This document shows, one piece after another, positions 37,825 through 48,147 of a stretch of DNA of 64,000 bases. The position numbers were made by a program, and so were the translations under genes. Below the pieces are notes generated by a model. That model was given only the letters and a program-made list of their open reading frames with translations, had not been told where the DNA came from and ran no database searches. The DNA is from Scortum barcoo (lineage: Eukaryota; Chordata; Actinopteri; Centrarchiformes; Terapontidae): the NCBI GenBank assembly GCA_023238725.1, contig CM041531.1, forward strand, positions 26,080,143-26,144,142, in the 5' to 3' direction. Positions within the stretch are counted from its first letter, which is position 1, and each line of letters opens with the position of its first letter.

Positions 37825-40800
37825 CTGAAGACACAAAACCGGACAGGGTCGGTCAGGCTGAGGGGGGTGGGCTGTCTCACACACACACACACACACACAG
37901 AGCAAACAAACAGCCCTGCTCTGAGCCAAAGCACCATACCTACGGATGACTTAAATTAATAATGAAGTGAAAGCTGACAAATTAATTGGTATTATTCCAT
38001 CCTGCTCGCGGCCCATGATGTGGTGAAATCTTTATAGCAGCAGGACATTTCACTTCCTTCGAAGTTAAAAATAAAGACTGCTCTCTTGATTTGTTGGGCT
38101 TTAAAGTGTCTTGACAGCCTTTGATGCTAACCAGTTCTGTAAAGGATATACGGGGCTATTGTTTTTACACTGGCCTGTTTGACCCGTCGTTCCCCTGCCT
38201 CTGCAGAGCCAAGCTGGCTGGGCAGAGGAGCCTTTGATGATCAGACATGGCCTTCCTGCCAGTGAGGTCACTGGGTCCTGTTTACTTACAAGCGTGTCTT
38301 AAGGAACCCAGAGGTTACACAAAAACTTCTCACATGTTAAGAATAATGTCCACATCATGTCTAATTAAAGACAAATTATCAGGTTTAAAAATACACATCT
38401 CCCTGCCAGTGTCAGTAAATAATAGGCAGTTTAACACTCTGAGACACCTAAATATAGACACAAGATGTGGTGTGATTATAAAATGATGCATATAGTTTGT
38501 GCATTATTTTGCTCTTTTTCAGTGTTTTTCAGTCTTTTGTGGCTGTCGTATTGTTATTGTTTATAAAAAACTAAAATGCTAACTCGTGATAATGTTATTA
38601 TTACTGATCAAAAGACTGAACAGAAAGTAAACAAATGATTAAAAAAAGAAAAATCGTAGGTTTTTTTCAATTATTATAGCACAGAGACATTAACTGCATA
38701 GAAAAACAATGAATACAGTAACAGTCATGGGTGGAGGTGTGGTGTCATTATACTGCCATTAGAGGGCAGTGTCGCTTTGCAGGGGCTAAATATTTTGTTA
38801 GGCCCCCATGACAGAGCATCTCTGTACAATAACTTATTATATCTGTTCCAGTTAAAGAGTCACACACATTTGTAGTCATGTTGGATGTGCCAGAAGCAGG
38901 TTACAGCTAAAACTTTAAATCACAATAGGCCTACAGCTGTCTAATGACACATAAACTTCATAAACAAAATTATCTGTAGCTTGTAACACATTTTATTTGG
39001 ACTGGGATAAATTTTGTTTGTTTTCACTACTCTGGCTCATACGCATACTGTCCCATAGGTGACTGATAATAGAGATTCTGTAAAGATTATCTCATTCTTT
39101 AAAAGAATAAATGCTATTTTTTCAACTGGTTAAGTACCAAGTTGAACCAAGACTATAAATGAATAAAGACTGAACCACATGGGTAACTTTTAATTAACCA
39201 TATTTTTCTCCTTTTCTTAATATAACATTTTTACACAGACCTTAAAATCAAATAAACTTGACATTTAAGCCTGACATACTATAAATCTATACTGTGGATA
39301 TATAGTACCAACAAAGACAGAAAGTACCTTAGTCCAGATGATTCCTTGTGGCTTCGGCATCTGGCAGTTTGTTTTAATAACTCTGGTGGGTGTGAGGATG
39401 TAGTCCACGGTCAGGTCATGACTTTCTATTAGCTCCTCTGGAATGTCCACAACCTGAGAGCACAAATACCCCAATTAGCACAGAAACATCAAACCATTAA
39501 TTGTGTGTTTGATCAACAGACATTTTAGGCAAATTTAAAAAGTCAGGAAAATCATATTCCTGACTATAAGTTACTATTTTTGATTGTTAGTGTATTGACA
39601 TTAGTGACCTTTGTGTCATTATTTTTGACATTCTACTAATTATGAACAGCTGAACTAAGAAAGTATACATAATAGATGAAAGAAGCAGCACATGACGAGT
39701 GACATTTTTACTGATTTGGTGTTAATCAGGATTTTTATTTGATGAAGTGAGTGAGACGAATAAGCATACTAACCTGGCAGTCATGGACAATGGTAACCAC
39801 CACAGTAGATTCATTCACAGCTCCCATTGAGGCCATCATGCCATACTCCATGTCAGCAAAGCCCTCTCCTTTTCCAATCCGAAGGCCTGCAGGGGAAGGG
39901 AGGAGCTTTTTTCAAAGGCAGGTTTTGAATTATGTCGCACAGGGAATAACAGTCTGCACGTTCAATCTTTGGTGGAGCATTTTCCTGCTTGGCCAGACTC
40001 ACTTTATGCGTATGAATGAGAAATAACCAGCATCTGCACCACAGGCAGCACTTGAAAAAAATACTTCAAAGACAGAGGATTTTAATCTAAAAATTGCGCT
40101 AAATTATAACACAATGCCATAAATGTTGAGGGCAGCTGTAGCAATGTTTTCAATTCATTAAAATAACTTAATAAAATGTAGACTGATGGAAGCATGGACG
40201 AACCCTGCAAACGCTTCATGAGGACCATGTGGCGCTGTACACTTAGAGCCATTTGGAAATGTATGCACTATGGTAAACATGTCTGTTTCACCGCAGCACT
40301 ACATCAGTTATCTCAGACATTTTGAAAATAAGGATCAAAATGCATCATGAGTGATGGGACAATTTACGTGGAGGGGAGAATGCAGCAGAACCCACAAGGA
40401 GTGAAATGGATCTGATTATGCACATCTGCACCCATTTTCATTTCTTCATTTCTTTCTTCAGATCTCCCTGACAGGATGTCCTGGTCCCTCAGAGGGTTAG
40501 AAACGCAAAACTATATTTTATACGACTCATGACCTTTGTCACATGACATGTCCTTTCAGTTTCATGCCATCCTTTTCTAATCTTCAAAGTTCTGGTTCAG
40601 CAGAGTCAGTGGCTAATAATAGAGTCTTTGATCAGAGTCACATTTTGCTGCCCCAGGATAATGTGATGTTCATTATACTGCATAAATATATAAATAAATA
40701 ATATAATACATAAATACTGGATGGCATACATGCTGATGATTTTGCTGCTGAGTCTTACCAGTCATTAGAGCTTAAACTGAAATGAATAAGTGGCTTTAAC

Positions 40801-42941
40801 TGCTGTATATTTATGGGAGAGGAGTGTGTTTTAACCTGGTTTTTGTAACATTTGATACATTCACTGTCCATATGGTGAAACTGGTCCACTATTGACTGAT
40901 TATAAAAAAGATTAGGAATATATTTATACTAATTGATCATTTATTGGTGAAGCAAATCTGTATAATCTTTGGGCTCCCAGGTTGTAATTGAGTTTTTTAT
41001 GAAGTGCTGAATTGTTGGTGGAAATGCCAACTAAGATTTACCTTTTTCTGACACCGCCACAGAGCCGACCACCAGCAGGTCCACCTTCACCTTTGCATCC
41101 AGGCCAACAGGCACACTGAAGTCTTTCACACCCTGAAGACAAGAAAAAAAACATTGTAATGGGTTAAAGTTTATGAATCATAATGACATTCTGGGTGAAA
41201 TTGTTAACAGAAATAAGATAAAGCAGCAACTTCAAACCTGAGAGGAAGAGCATATGCGTAGCTGTTCTTTGCTGGCATTCTGGGGAGGAGTAATTTTATT
41301 GAAAAGGCCAGTGCGAAGACGCGGAGTTGGAACCAATAAAGTTTTCCGTGCCTGCGAAGATTATTCCAGAAATTAGTCACGAGACATTTACAGTTTATAG
41401 AGGCAAAGCATTGATGGAGGAAAGATGTAATACAGAAACTCCAGATTATTTAGGAAGTTCTGGAGTCTAACAGAGGATCTGTAACCCTTCATCTTCTTCT
41501 TCCGAATTTCTAACACAATTTGCAATTTAAGCCCCCACATATAGGACAAGTTAAAGAGGTTACAACACAGATAAGACAGAAAATATATTTCTGTGATACA
41601 GTCTGAGACACTTTGGTTCTTTTATCGTATTCCCACAATGCAGTGCTACCTGTAGCACCGCCAGCCGGGCGCCCTCCAGAGGTTTATCAGGATCCACCTT
41701 CACCTCTGCTGTCTGGGTGAACACCTGCAGCTCAGACACCTTGGCGCAGGCTGTGAAAGCCCCCTGGTTGAGAGGAAAGGAGGGCAAAGAGGAAAGGGCT
41801 GATGACAGTTTTTTCTTTAAATCAACTTACTTCCAGAGTGATAAAGCGTGCTTGCTGCTGGGGCCTGTCTGGGTTTACTTTGACTGTCTGGCTGGACTTG
41901 AACTCCTGCAGGTCTGCAAGCCTGTTGCATGCTTGAATTGCACCCTGCCCAGTGAGCACACAGCAGGAGACGCATAGATGCACAGACAGGAGAGTCATTA
42001 ATCATTCATACTTCAAGAACACCAGTCAAGAGCAGCTGTGCAACCCTGATACCCTGGTGTCATTATTGTAGAAATGATTTTGATACCTACTTGAACAGCT
42101 GTTATCTTTAATTATTTAACATGTTCATTTACAGCACAGTGACCTGATCGAATGTGTAGGTTGCCACCTCCCTAAGGTGGAGAGGTAACATGTTTCTTTA
42201 GGAAAACTACTTTGTTTCATAAATTAGATTTGATTAAATTATAAAACTGAGCTCTGTAACAGAATAGCAGAATATTAAATTGGATTAATCAGACTCTTCA
42301 TAAACTCCCCTTAAATTGTAAACATGAGTGATTCAACTCAACAGAGTTTACTCATAGTCTATTACTGTTCTTTGAGTTTCTAGCTTCTCTCATAATAGTG
42401 TGTTTTATGATCTTGTGTGCACTCATACTTGTAACACACACTCTCAGTACTTTTACTACCCTGTGCACATGTGGTCCCCATGCTACTGCAGCCAACAGGT
42501 GGCAGAGAGCAGACCACTCTGTGCGAATAAAACTTGAATGAAATGAATGAAAAAGCAGACAGTTGACAACAGCCTTGCCAATCACGACCTTACTGATACC
42601 ACAGTATATTTTATCTGTATTTGGGTCACATCTACACTGCATTAAACTGCTTCAACCTGCCTTGAAATTAGGGATCCTGTTGTGAACAGGCCTCGGGAAG
42701 TTGGCCAGATTGTTTTCCTCGATGTGGTCCCAAACTTTCTGACGGATGTCCCACTTTGAGGCTCCTGAGGAGAAAAGGGTGACAGGCTTCGTGTCAAATG
42801 CAAAGTACGAAGGAGGTAGCATTAGCTAAACTCTCACACAGCTCCTCCACATCTCCAAACACACAGATTCATTTTAACGCCAAAAACATAAATGTCACGA
42901 ACATTTAACGTACCGGGCTTTATTTGTACGGCAGGCTCCAT
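37084..42941 (-). CDS. mthfsd: Methenyltetrahydrofolate synthetase domain-containing protein (MTHFSD)
   Basis: The exons in transcript order on the minus strand are 42941-42914, 42764-42661, 41944-41831 (C), 41763-41650 (D), 41351-41238, 41132-41042, 39886-39774, 39453-39328 and 37824-37084. Including one of C or D gives 476 aa; both gives 514. The N-terminal 230 residues form a 5-formyltetrahydrofolate cyclo-ligase-like fold with family strings FPRPVHNRIPNFK, LLVPTPRLRTGLFNKITPP, RIGKGEGFADMEY (nucleotide-binding loop) and YILTPTRVI. A charged Lys/Arg/Glu linker (about 255-360) leads to an RRM (about 362-437), with TVYLGGI as RNP2-like and HRAFLDYSD as RNP1-like. True MTHFS enzymes carry YYD in the glycine loop; here it is FAD, so catalysis is uncertain and RNA binding is the likelier role. 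The gene is tail-to-tail with foxf1, as in human. Confidence 0.94.
37825..39327 (-). other. mthfsd: Last mthfsd intron
   Basis: 1,503-nt GT-AG intron, phase 0. It contains an AT-rich middle and a string near 38750-38780 (GCCATTAGAGGGCAGTG) that resembles degraded teleost dispersed-repeat DNA. No nested gene was seen. Confidence 0.75.
37877..37898. repeat. (AC)n microsatellite in mthfsd last intron
   Basis: About 11 CA units located 53 nt upstream (on the minus strand) of the last mthfsd acceptor. This tract explains the artificial CVCVCVC peptide in the read-through frame. Confidence 0.9.
39328..39453 (-). CDS. mthfsd: mthfsd exon 8
   Basis: 126 nt, phase 0-0, encoding VVDIPEELIESHDLTVDYIL and on to PQGIIWTK. 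Acceptor GTGCTCTCAG, donor AAG|GTACTT. It completes the cyclo-ligase-like domain. Confidence 0.93.
39774..39886 (-). CDS. mthfsd: mthfsd exon 7 (glycine-rich loop)
   Basis: 113 nt encoding LRIGKGEGFADMEYGMMASM and on to VTIVHDCQ. It contains the GKGEG loop that in MTHFS enzymes contacts nucleotide phosphate. Acceptor CCCCTGCAG, donor CAG|GTTAGT. Confidence 0.93.
39887..41041 (-). other. mthfsd: mthfsd intron 6
   Basis: 1,155-nt GT-AG intron, phase 1. AT-rich (for example ATAAATAAATAATATAATAC near 40690). Nothing else was recognised. Confidence 0.75.
41042..41132 (-). CDS. mthfsd: mthfsd exon 6
   Basis: 91 nt encoding GVKDFSVPVGLD and VDLLVVGSVAVSEK plus one base. Acceptor GTCTTCAG, donor AAAG|GTAAAT, phase 1 exit. 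Confidence 0.92.
41238..41351 (-). CDS. mthfsd: mthfsd exon 5
   Basis: 114 nt, phase 0-0, encoding ARKTLLVPTPRLRTGLFNK and on to LRICSSSQ. This is the most recognisable part of the cyclo-ligase-like domain. It follows C or D in frame. Confidence 0.92.
41650..41763 (-). CDS. mthfsd: mthfsd exon D, downstream copy of the duplicated exon pair
   Basis: 114 nt, phase 0 at both ends, acceptor CTCTCAACCAG, donor CAG|GTAGCA. It encodes 38 residues from GAFTACAKV to ARLAVLQ, including EVKVDPDKPLEG, which matches the human MTHFSD segment as I remember it. It sits in the cyclo-ligase-like fold just before the LLVPTPRLRTG string. Confidence 0.9.
41764..41830 (-). other. mthfsd: 67-nt intron between the duplicated mthfsd exons
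   Basis: GT-AG intron of only 67 nt. It has an A-rich first part (GATTTAAAGAAAAAACTG), a likely branch region CTGTCATCAG, and a long uninterrupted C/T tract before CAACCAG. The plausible branch adenosine is only about 27 nt from the 5' splice site, a spacing that can block splicing of the two exons to each other. The C/T tract has PTB-type CUUUCCUCUUU motifs. Confidence 0.75.
41831..41944 (-). CDS. mthfsd: mthfsd exon C, upstream copy of a duplicated exon pair
   Basis: 114 nt, phase 0 at both ends, acceptor CACTGGGCAG, strong donor GAA|GTAAGT. It encodes 38 residues from GAIQACNRL to ARFITLE. It aligns without gaps to the next exon (D), sharing 16 of 38 residues, including VKV.PD.P near the middle. 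The frame is fully open. Exon D resembles the human segment I remember more closely, so C is either an alternative exon or an extra included segment. Confidence 0.75.
41945..42660 (-). other. mthfsd: mthfsd intron 2, GC-AG type
   Basis: 716 nt, beginning GCAGGT and ending GGGCAG if exon C is used. It contains no recognisable nested feature. Confidence 0.7.
42661..42764 (-). CDS. mthfsd: mthfsd coding exon 2, with GC donor
   Basis: 104 nt encoding GASKWDIRQKVWDHIEE and on to FPRPVHNRIPNFK. The acceptor is CTTTTCTCCTCAG. The exon must end after AAG to keep frame with exons C and D, which makes the donor AAG|GCAGGT, a GC rather than GT site. A GT lies 4 nt downstream but would break the frame into both following exons. 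Confidence 0.85.
42914..42941 (-). CDS. mthfsd: mthfsd coding exon 1
   Basis: 28 nt encoding MEPAVQIKP plus one base, ending in donor CCCG|GTACGT. It begins MEP, as I recall the human protein does. The split Gly codon joins in frame to the next exon. Confidence 0.8.
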
Positions 42942-43110
42942 TGTGTTAATACTGCAGAAATAAGCTTCTTCTCCAACACTCGGTTACACTCACTCACGCA
43001 GTAAAGTCGGTAACATAATACTGAGGGAACAGCTGCCTGTCAGTGTTTATCACTGCTACGGCGGCGCGGGAGGACCAACCTTAACCGAACGCGAAGCCGA
43101 GAGCGTCCAC
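42942..43110 (-). promoter_or_regulatory. mthfsd: mthfsd promoter and 5' UTR region
   Basis: Sequence upstream of the mthfsd ATG on the minus strand includes a CpG-containing GC-rich patch (GCTACGGCGGCGCGGGAGG near 43055-43073). No TATA box is evident, as expected for a housekeeping-type promoter. The transcription start is not determinable. Confidence 0.4.
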
Positions 43111-43850
43111 ATTGTGTAAGGCCCGTCTAACAAAACACTATATTAAAGTGCAGTTTTAAAGAAATGCCTGTATTTTACCTGAGTATTTATATTTTTTCTG
43201 GTACCCCTATCTTCTATCCTTCTAGGTTTTTGGCTGGGGAACCTTTAAACACCAAGGCAATTCAAAGAGCTTCAGATAAAGGGGATAAAAGACCAACAAT
43301 CTGATAAAGAGACACGAAATGGGATTTTAAAAGCGCACTGACGTTATAGATAATAAATTAGATTAAAAACTATGATATAAACGAGGCCCTCTGTGAAAAT
43401 GTTCAAACACATACTCACAAAGATAATTTATTGCTCTACGCAGACCCAGCAATGCAAGTAGCTGTACATATTTAGATCCACAGCTGCAAAGTCAAGGATC
43501 TGACACTCTGAGATGATGCGTTCACACATACTGTCTGTTGGTTCACATGATCAGCTTCATTTGCACTGAAAGAGCAAGCATTTTTATGTTAACACAGTAG
43601 TCTTTTAGAGCTGGTTTGTAACAATCATATCTGGTGCTGTACTTGCCAGACTGCTCTAAAACCTTTAATAAAGCAGGTGTGTATGTATGTACTGTATGTG
43701 CATGGTTCATTGTAGAATTCAAGCATCAAGTGATGGGCTTATTGGAGATAACATGGGTGCGGCAGGACAGGGTGGGATGGAGCATTCTTGCAAGGGCTGG
43801 TGCAAATGTTTGCATAATGCAGAAATGAGATGATTATTGCTGCAAGAGGA

Positions 43851-44100
43851 AGATTCAGATTCAGATTCAGATTTCCTTTATTAGTCCCACTGCGGGGAAA
43901 TTTACAGCGCAACAGCAGCGAAGACACACAGTGGAAAATAGTCATTAGGAAATGTAAGACATGAAATAAAATAAAATGAAATAAAAGGTAAAAATAATCC
44001 AGATAAAAGACAGCAGTATTCCTGCTGAGGAAGGGGCCGATTCAGCATTTGTTGTGGAGTACAAACCAGCAGCGTGGGGTTGTCAGTCGGTGTTGATCTT
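43851..44100. repeat. Dispersed teleost repeat fragment with (GATTCA)n end
   Basis: A short (GATTCA)n array (43851-43872) abuts TTTCCTTTATTAGTCCCAC and GCGGGGAAATTTACAG. I recognise this type of string as very common in teleost introns, probably the 3' end of a non-LTR element in reverse orientation with its microsatellite tail. Family and right boundary are uncertain. Confidence 0.5.
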
Positions 44101-46169
44101 CAGTTGATCAGTTGGTGGTCTTCATATACGCTATGATGGTTGGTAGGTGGTTGTTAATGACAACAGTGTGGTCTTGCAAGGGGCAGGAAACAGAGAAAAA
44201 AATCTATTTGTAAATATGTATGCAGAAAAAAGTAGCTCATTCTTAAAGGTGAGGTAATTAGATAAAATGCATGCTTAGTATGACTATTGTGGGATATAAT
44301 GACAGCCAAGTAATGTAAAGATAATGGAAAGGGAAAGGGCTGAGAAGCGGTGCTGCTCAAAAGCTTTTCAAATCCCAGCCATTGTAGGTCTTTTGTCATT
44401 TACTCATATGAAGTTATTGTTCTTCATACATTAAGTTTAAAACAGGCAATATGTAAATTAGAATGCTGCTGCTGCAATCATTATAAATAATACAATATTC
44501 ACTACAAAGGACATAACCTCAACTAGTGCATGTATGTCTGTTCGTTTAGAAACTACAACTTGAAAACTCTCCAGATGTGTGCAGTATCTCACTTGTGTGG
44601 TCTTTTGTTTAAAGGTGTCAGTTAGACAAATGAAACTCAAGGAGGAGCAGGAGCACAGTGGTTGAACACATCGTAACTCCTCTCAAAGTCCACAGCAGCC
44701 TCTGTTGAAACACTGTTACCCTAGCACTGGTGTTGTTTGCTGAGTTTTTATTAAACTTTAAATATTTTATATAATCAAGGATCACCCAGCTATGTGCACA
44801 TTCACACACACTCGCTCAGATTCATTGAGTCAGTGTAACTGGAGCACCACCTTCAGGCCTTTAGGTGTCACATGTTGTTTGGCCCAGTTTTTGAAATGCA
44901 GAGATTTCTTTATCAAAATATAATGTCCACCCTCTATCTGTTACATCTGTGTTTACAACCGTATTAGACTGAGACCTACCTCTGTAATCTGCAGTTTTAC
45001 CTGAATTTTTGAGGCAGCCTACCCACATAAGTTATCAGTATGTACGTCCTGATACGTGTGGTATCCGGACACTGCATTCCCAAAGTCCTATTAAAGAGCC
45101 CCATGTCTACACAGTGCACTTTACTACCCTGAACGTACCACATTAAACCTCTACATATGAAACCTCATAGTGCTCGAGTCATGTTTCCTGCAACCGTACT
45201 GGTCAGGGCTTTGCAGTGAAATTCTAGTGCAGGGTTTTGTTTGTGCCGTTTTGAAGTAGTTGCAGATGGTCTGAAATATCTCAGTGAAGACAGGGCTCGG
45301 AGAACCAGAACTGTTTGACAGTCTTTCCCTGGTATTGAGAAAATGAGAAGAGTCATCCTCTGCCCGTGAGCACTCTTCTATACAAGGAGCTATCAGAAGG
45401 GAAGACATGAGGGGAAAAAGAGCACTATACTTGTGAACTTATAAGGACCTTTGTAACAATAACACTTTAATACATAACTGTCACATCTATATTTAACTGG
45501 ATAAAAATTAAAGTAAAGTGAATTTAACCATTTTACACCATGCTACATCTAGCAATTACAAAAACATGACATTTGTTTTATTTGGATAACACCTAAACAA
45601 ACTTGAAGAAGTGGTATACAGTATTAAAAAGGCAAAATGTCAAAAGGTGCAAAAGATTTCACCAGCTAAATTACATTTTTAAAATGAAATATTAAAGCAA
45701 AATATGATTTTGCCACATTTGTTTCAGTAGAATGAAAGTATTTGGGCCTAATCACTTCACAAAAGCAATTTTAATAGCAGCTTTTTTGGCTCATCATAGT
45801 AAGGAAAGCACACGTGTTACTTATGACATTAACAATGACTCTGTTCGAGTCTCCCAGTAAGTCATGACAGTGTGACAGTGAGCCGGTGTGGACATTACCA
45901 GGACCCTGAAACTAAAGCAACTAAATAGAATCAGCCATCATTAATTGTATTCCTCCCGTGACATGTCAACATGTCCTGTTTGAAAAAGGCTTAACAGAGG
46001 TCCACAATTAAATCCTGAAATGTAATGGACAGGCTATGAAGGGCAAACAGTGCGATTGCTCTGTGATTTTAAAATGGAAATCCAGCACTAATATGATGTA
46101 TGGATAACGCTTTAGATTACAGCCTAAACATTTACAGTGTAATTTTATAGCAGTAATGATATGCAATGT

Positions 46170-46400
46170 CATGATAAAGTCAATCCATCTAATAGTTGTT
46201 GAGACGTTTCAGTTAAAGCCACAAATGTTAACTTAATGGCAGCGTTAGAAGAAAAGTCAGAGATTCGCCAAAGTCAGCAGAATTGAGCTTCTGGGCGCCA
46301 TGGATATTTATACCAAACTCGGTGGCAATCCATCCTGTAGTTGTCGAGACATGCCACAAAAAGTCAGTGGGCAGTCTGGAAAAGTTTTTTCGTATGCCAC
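46170..46400. repeat. Dispersed teleost repeat with two internal units
   Basis: Two related segments start 145 nt apart: CAATCCATCTAATAGTTG / TTGAGACGTTTC (46181-46210) and CAATCCATCCTGTAGTTG / TCGAGACATGCC (46326-46355). Between them is text typical of a very abundant fish element (AAAGCCACAAATGTTAAC, GGCAGCGTTAGAAGAAAAG, GCGCCATGGATATTTATACC). I cannot name the family. It is non-coding and degraded. Confidence 0.6.
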
Positions 46401-47560
46401 TTCTGTACAAGAGAGCATAAACAAACATTTGGTGGCCAAACCAATTGTGCAGTAAACAAGTTCCACTGCTGTGTCCTCAAAGCGATTTCACAGAGGGATC
46501 AGTCTCAAAGTCTGCGGCACATGTTTATTAGGTGATCACGCAGATCTGTTACCATACGTGTACGCCTCAGTGATCCATCGTGCTGTTTGAGGTGGATTAC
46601 CCCTAACCTAATCTAAGATAGTTCTGTGGTGTATCTTTAGTACATACACAGCTTTATCACTGTGGGGAAAAAGACCCCAAAAAAACATTTAGTCTCTCTC
46701 ATGTTGGGTGGTCTTGGATAACTGGTTTGGCCTCTTCTTCAGTTATGTGATCGATTGCATCCACATTAGCTTTTAATTTGGTGTGCTCCTGAGCTACCCT
46801 GTCCTCTAATAAAACCTGTCATAGTAATGTAAAATAACACAAAATAAAAGTTAGGACTTGATATGACATGTCTTTGTTGTCTGCTTTGGCCTGTATCACT
46901 TGTGTCAGTTCTGTTGTTTGTCTTTGTGCATGGCTGACCAAACTAGTTTCTACTCTGGTGATTTATAAAGTCTAATTTATACTCCACCCTTCTAATTATG
47001 TGTCCAATTAATGGTGTTTTCTAACTACAAAGGAGTTCAAGTTACTTTTTGTCTTCTTGCACTGCTTTTTGTGATAGACTCTAGCAACAGAAGTAGAGGG
47101 GAGCGAGTCCATCCTGTTGATGGTGGTGTAGTTTGTAGTTTAATGTCATGATCACCTGAAGGTGTCAGGTCCTGCCTGTAGAGGGCGAGCTCTACCAACA
47201 GATTTCTCTCAGGAGAAAAGATCACCATTTCCTGCTTTTCTGAAGGTGTGGGATTCAGATTTCCATCAAGGCTCACGGACAAGTGATTCCATGATGGGTG
47301 TATTTATTATCATTTTATTAGTCATTAAATTTCATAATTACACTCTCAAATATAAGTGTTTGACTGCCACATATTTCTTTCAGTCATCTGCCTTGTTGTT
47401 TTTCCAAGCGCCACACCTGAGCTGCGTATACCTGACATGAAGGGGCTCATCAGCAGGTGCCCTCAGCTGTATTCACAAATGATTCATCAAATGATTCATG
47501 GACACTGATGCACATACACACAGGGATGGCCATTCACACACAATTTCCCCCCTCCAGTGG

Positions 47561-48116
47561 TCCATGAACCTCCCTGACACCCCTTTCTCTCTCTCTCCAT
47601 CAGTCTGGGCAGGCTGCCAGCTCAACCCTCCCTCCCTTTCTCGCTCTCTCTCTGTCCCTCTTTTTCCCCTCTCTCTGTGTATTCTGTACATACCAAGCCA
47701 AGCCTCACAATGCTGCGTTTACTAAACCAAGTGGCTTAGAAATGTGCAGTGATGTCGCTGTTCCCAGACCTCCCTCTCTGTGGTGGACTCACTCTGTGAG
47801 GCAGTGCAGCACTCAGACGGCTGTGATGGCAGAGCAGGGCAGGTGGACTGTGCGAGAAGAGAAACCAGCGTCACCTGTTTGGGAAATCTAGAACAACAGA
47901 GGACAAAAAAAAAAAAAAAAGGAAGAAGGAGGAGGAGCAGGGTCTTTGGAGAGCTGAGGTCTTGCTGTGTCTACCCATCCTGCCCTGCTCTCTCTCTCTC
48001 ATATGCACACACACAGACACACTCTCCCCCTGCCTCTCCCTTCTTCCCTCCCTGTTTGTCTCCTCCACTCTCCGATGCTGGTGTGCTGAACAGCAGGACA
48101 CTCTCGGCTGAGCTGC
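47561..48116 (+). promoter_or_regulatory. dbndd1: dbndd1 promoter / 5' UTR region
   Basis: Pyrimidine-rich sequence with CT runs (47,580-47,680 and 47,985-48,060) and an A16-type run at about 47906-47921. It leads into the dbndd1 start codon. No TATA box was identified, and the transcription start cannot be fixed from sequence. Confidence 0.4.
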
Positions 48117-48147
48117 ATGGAGGCACAGGGAGGGGCAGGGAGCCCAG
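48117..48147 (+). CDS. dbndd1: dbndd1 coding exon 1
   Basis: 31 nt encoding MEAQGGAGSP plus one base, followed by donor CCAG|GTAAGAG. It was chosen because it supplies an ATG, a strong donor and the phase 1 exit that exon 2 requires. An alternative upstream or alternative first exon cannot be excluded. Confidence 0.75.

Larger units (their letters stand above)
43111..47560. other. Intergenic region between mthfsd and dbndd1
   Basis: No gene was recognised. In particular there is no forkhead coding sequence (no KPPYSYIAL-type string), although FOXC2 and FOXL1 occupy this side of MTHFSD in mammals. Two dispersed-repeat fragments are listed separately. The rest is AT-leaning unique sequence. 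Confidence 0.65.

Noticed and set aside
37825..37929. Extension of the last mthfsd exon frame to an upstream Met
   Set aside because: The added residues translate an intronic (AC)n tract; a good acceptor at 37825-37832 and family alignment begin the exon at 37824.
42161..42196. Short imperfect hairpin (CCACCT/AGGTGG core)
   Set aside because: Only a 6-bp core plus loose flanks; consistent with chance in 64 kb.
46705..46713. Second perfect TGGGTGGTC GLI-type 9-mer
   Set aside because: Lies between mthfsd and dbndd1 in unremarkable sequence; about 0.5 such hits are expected by chance in the window, so no claim is made.
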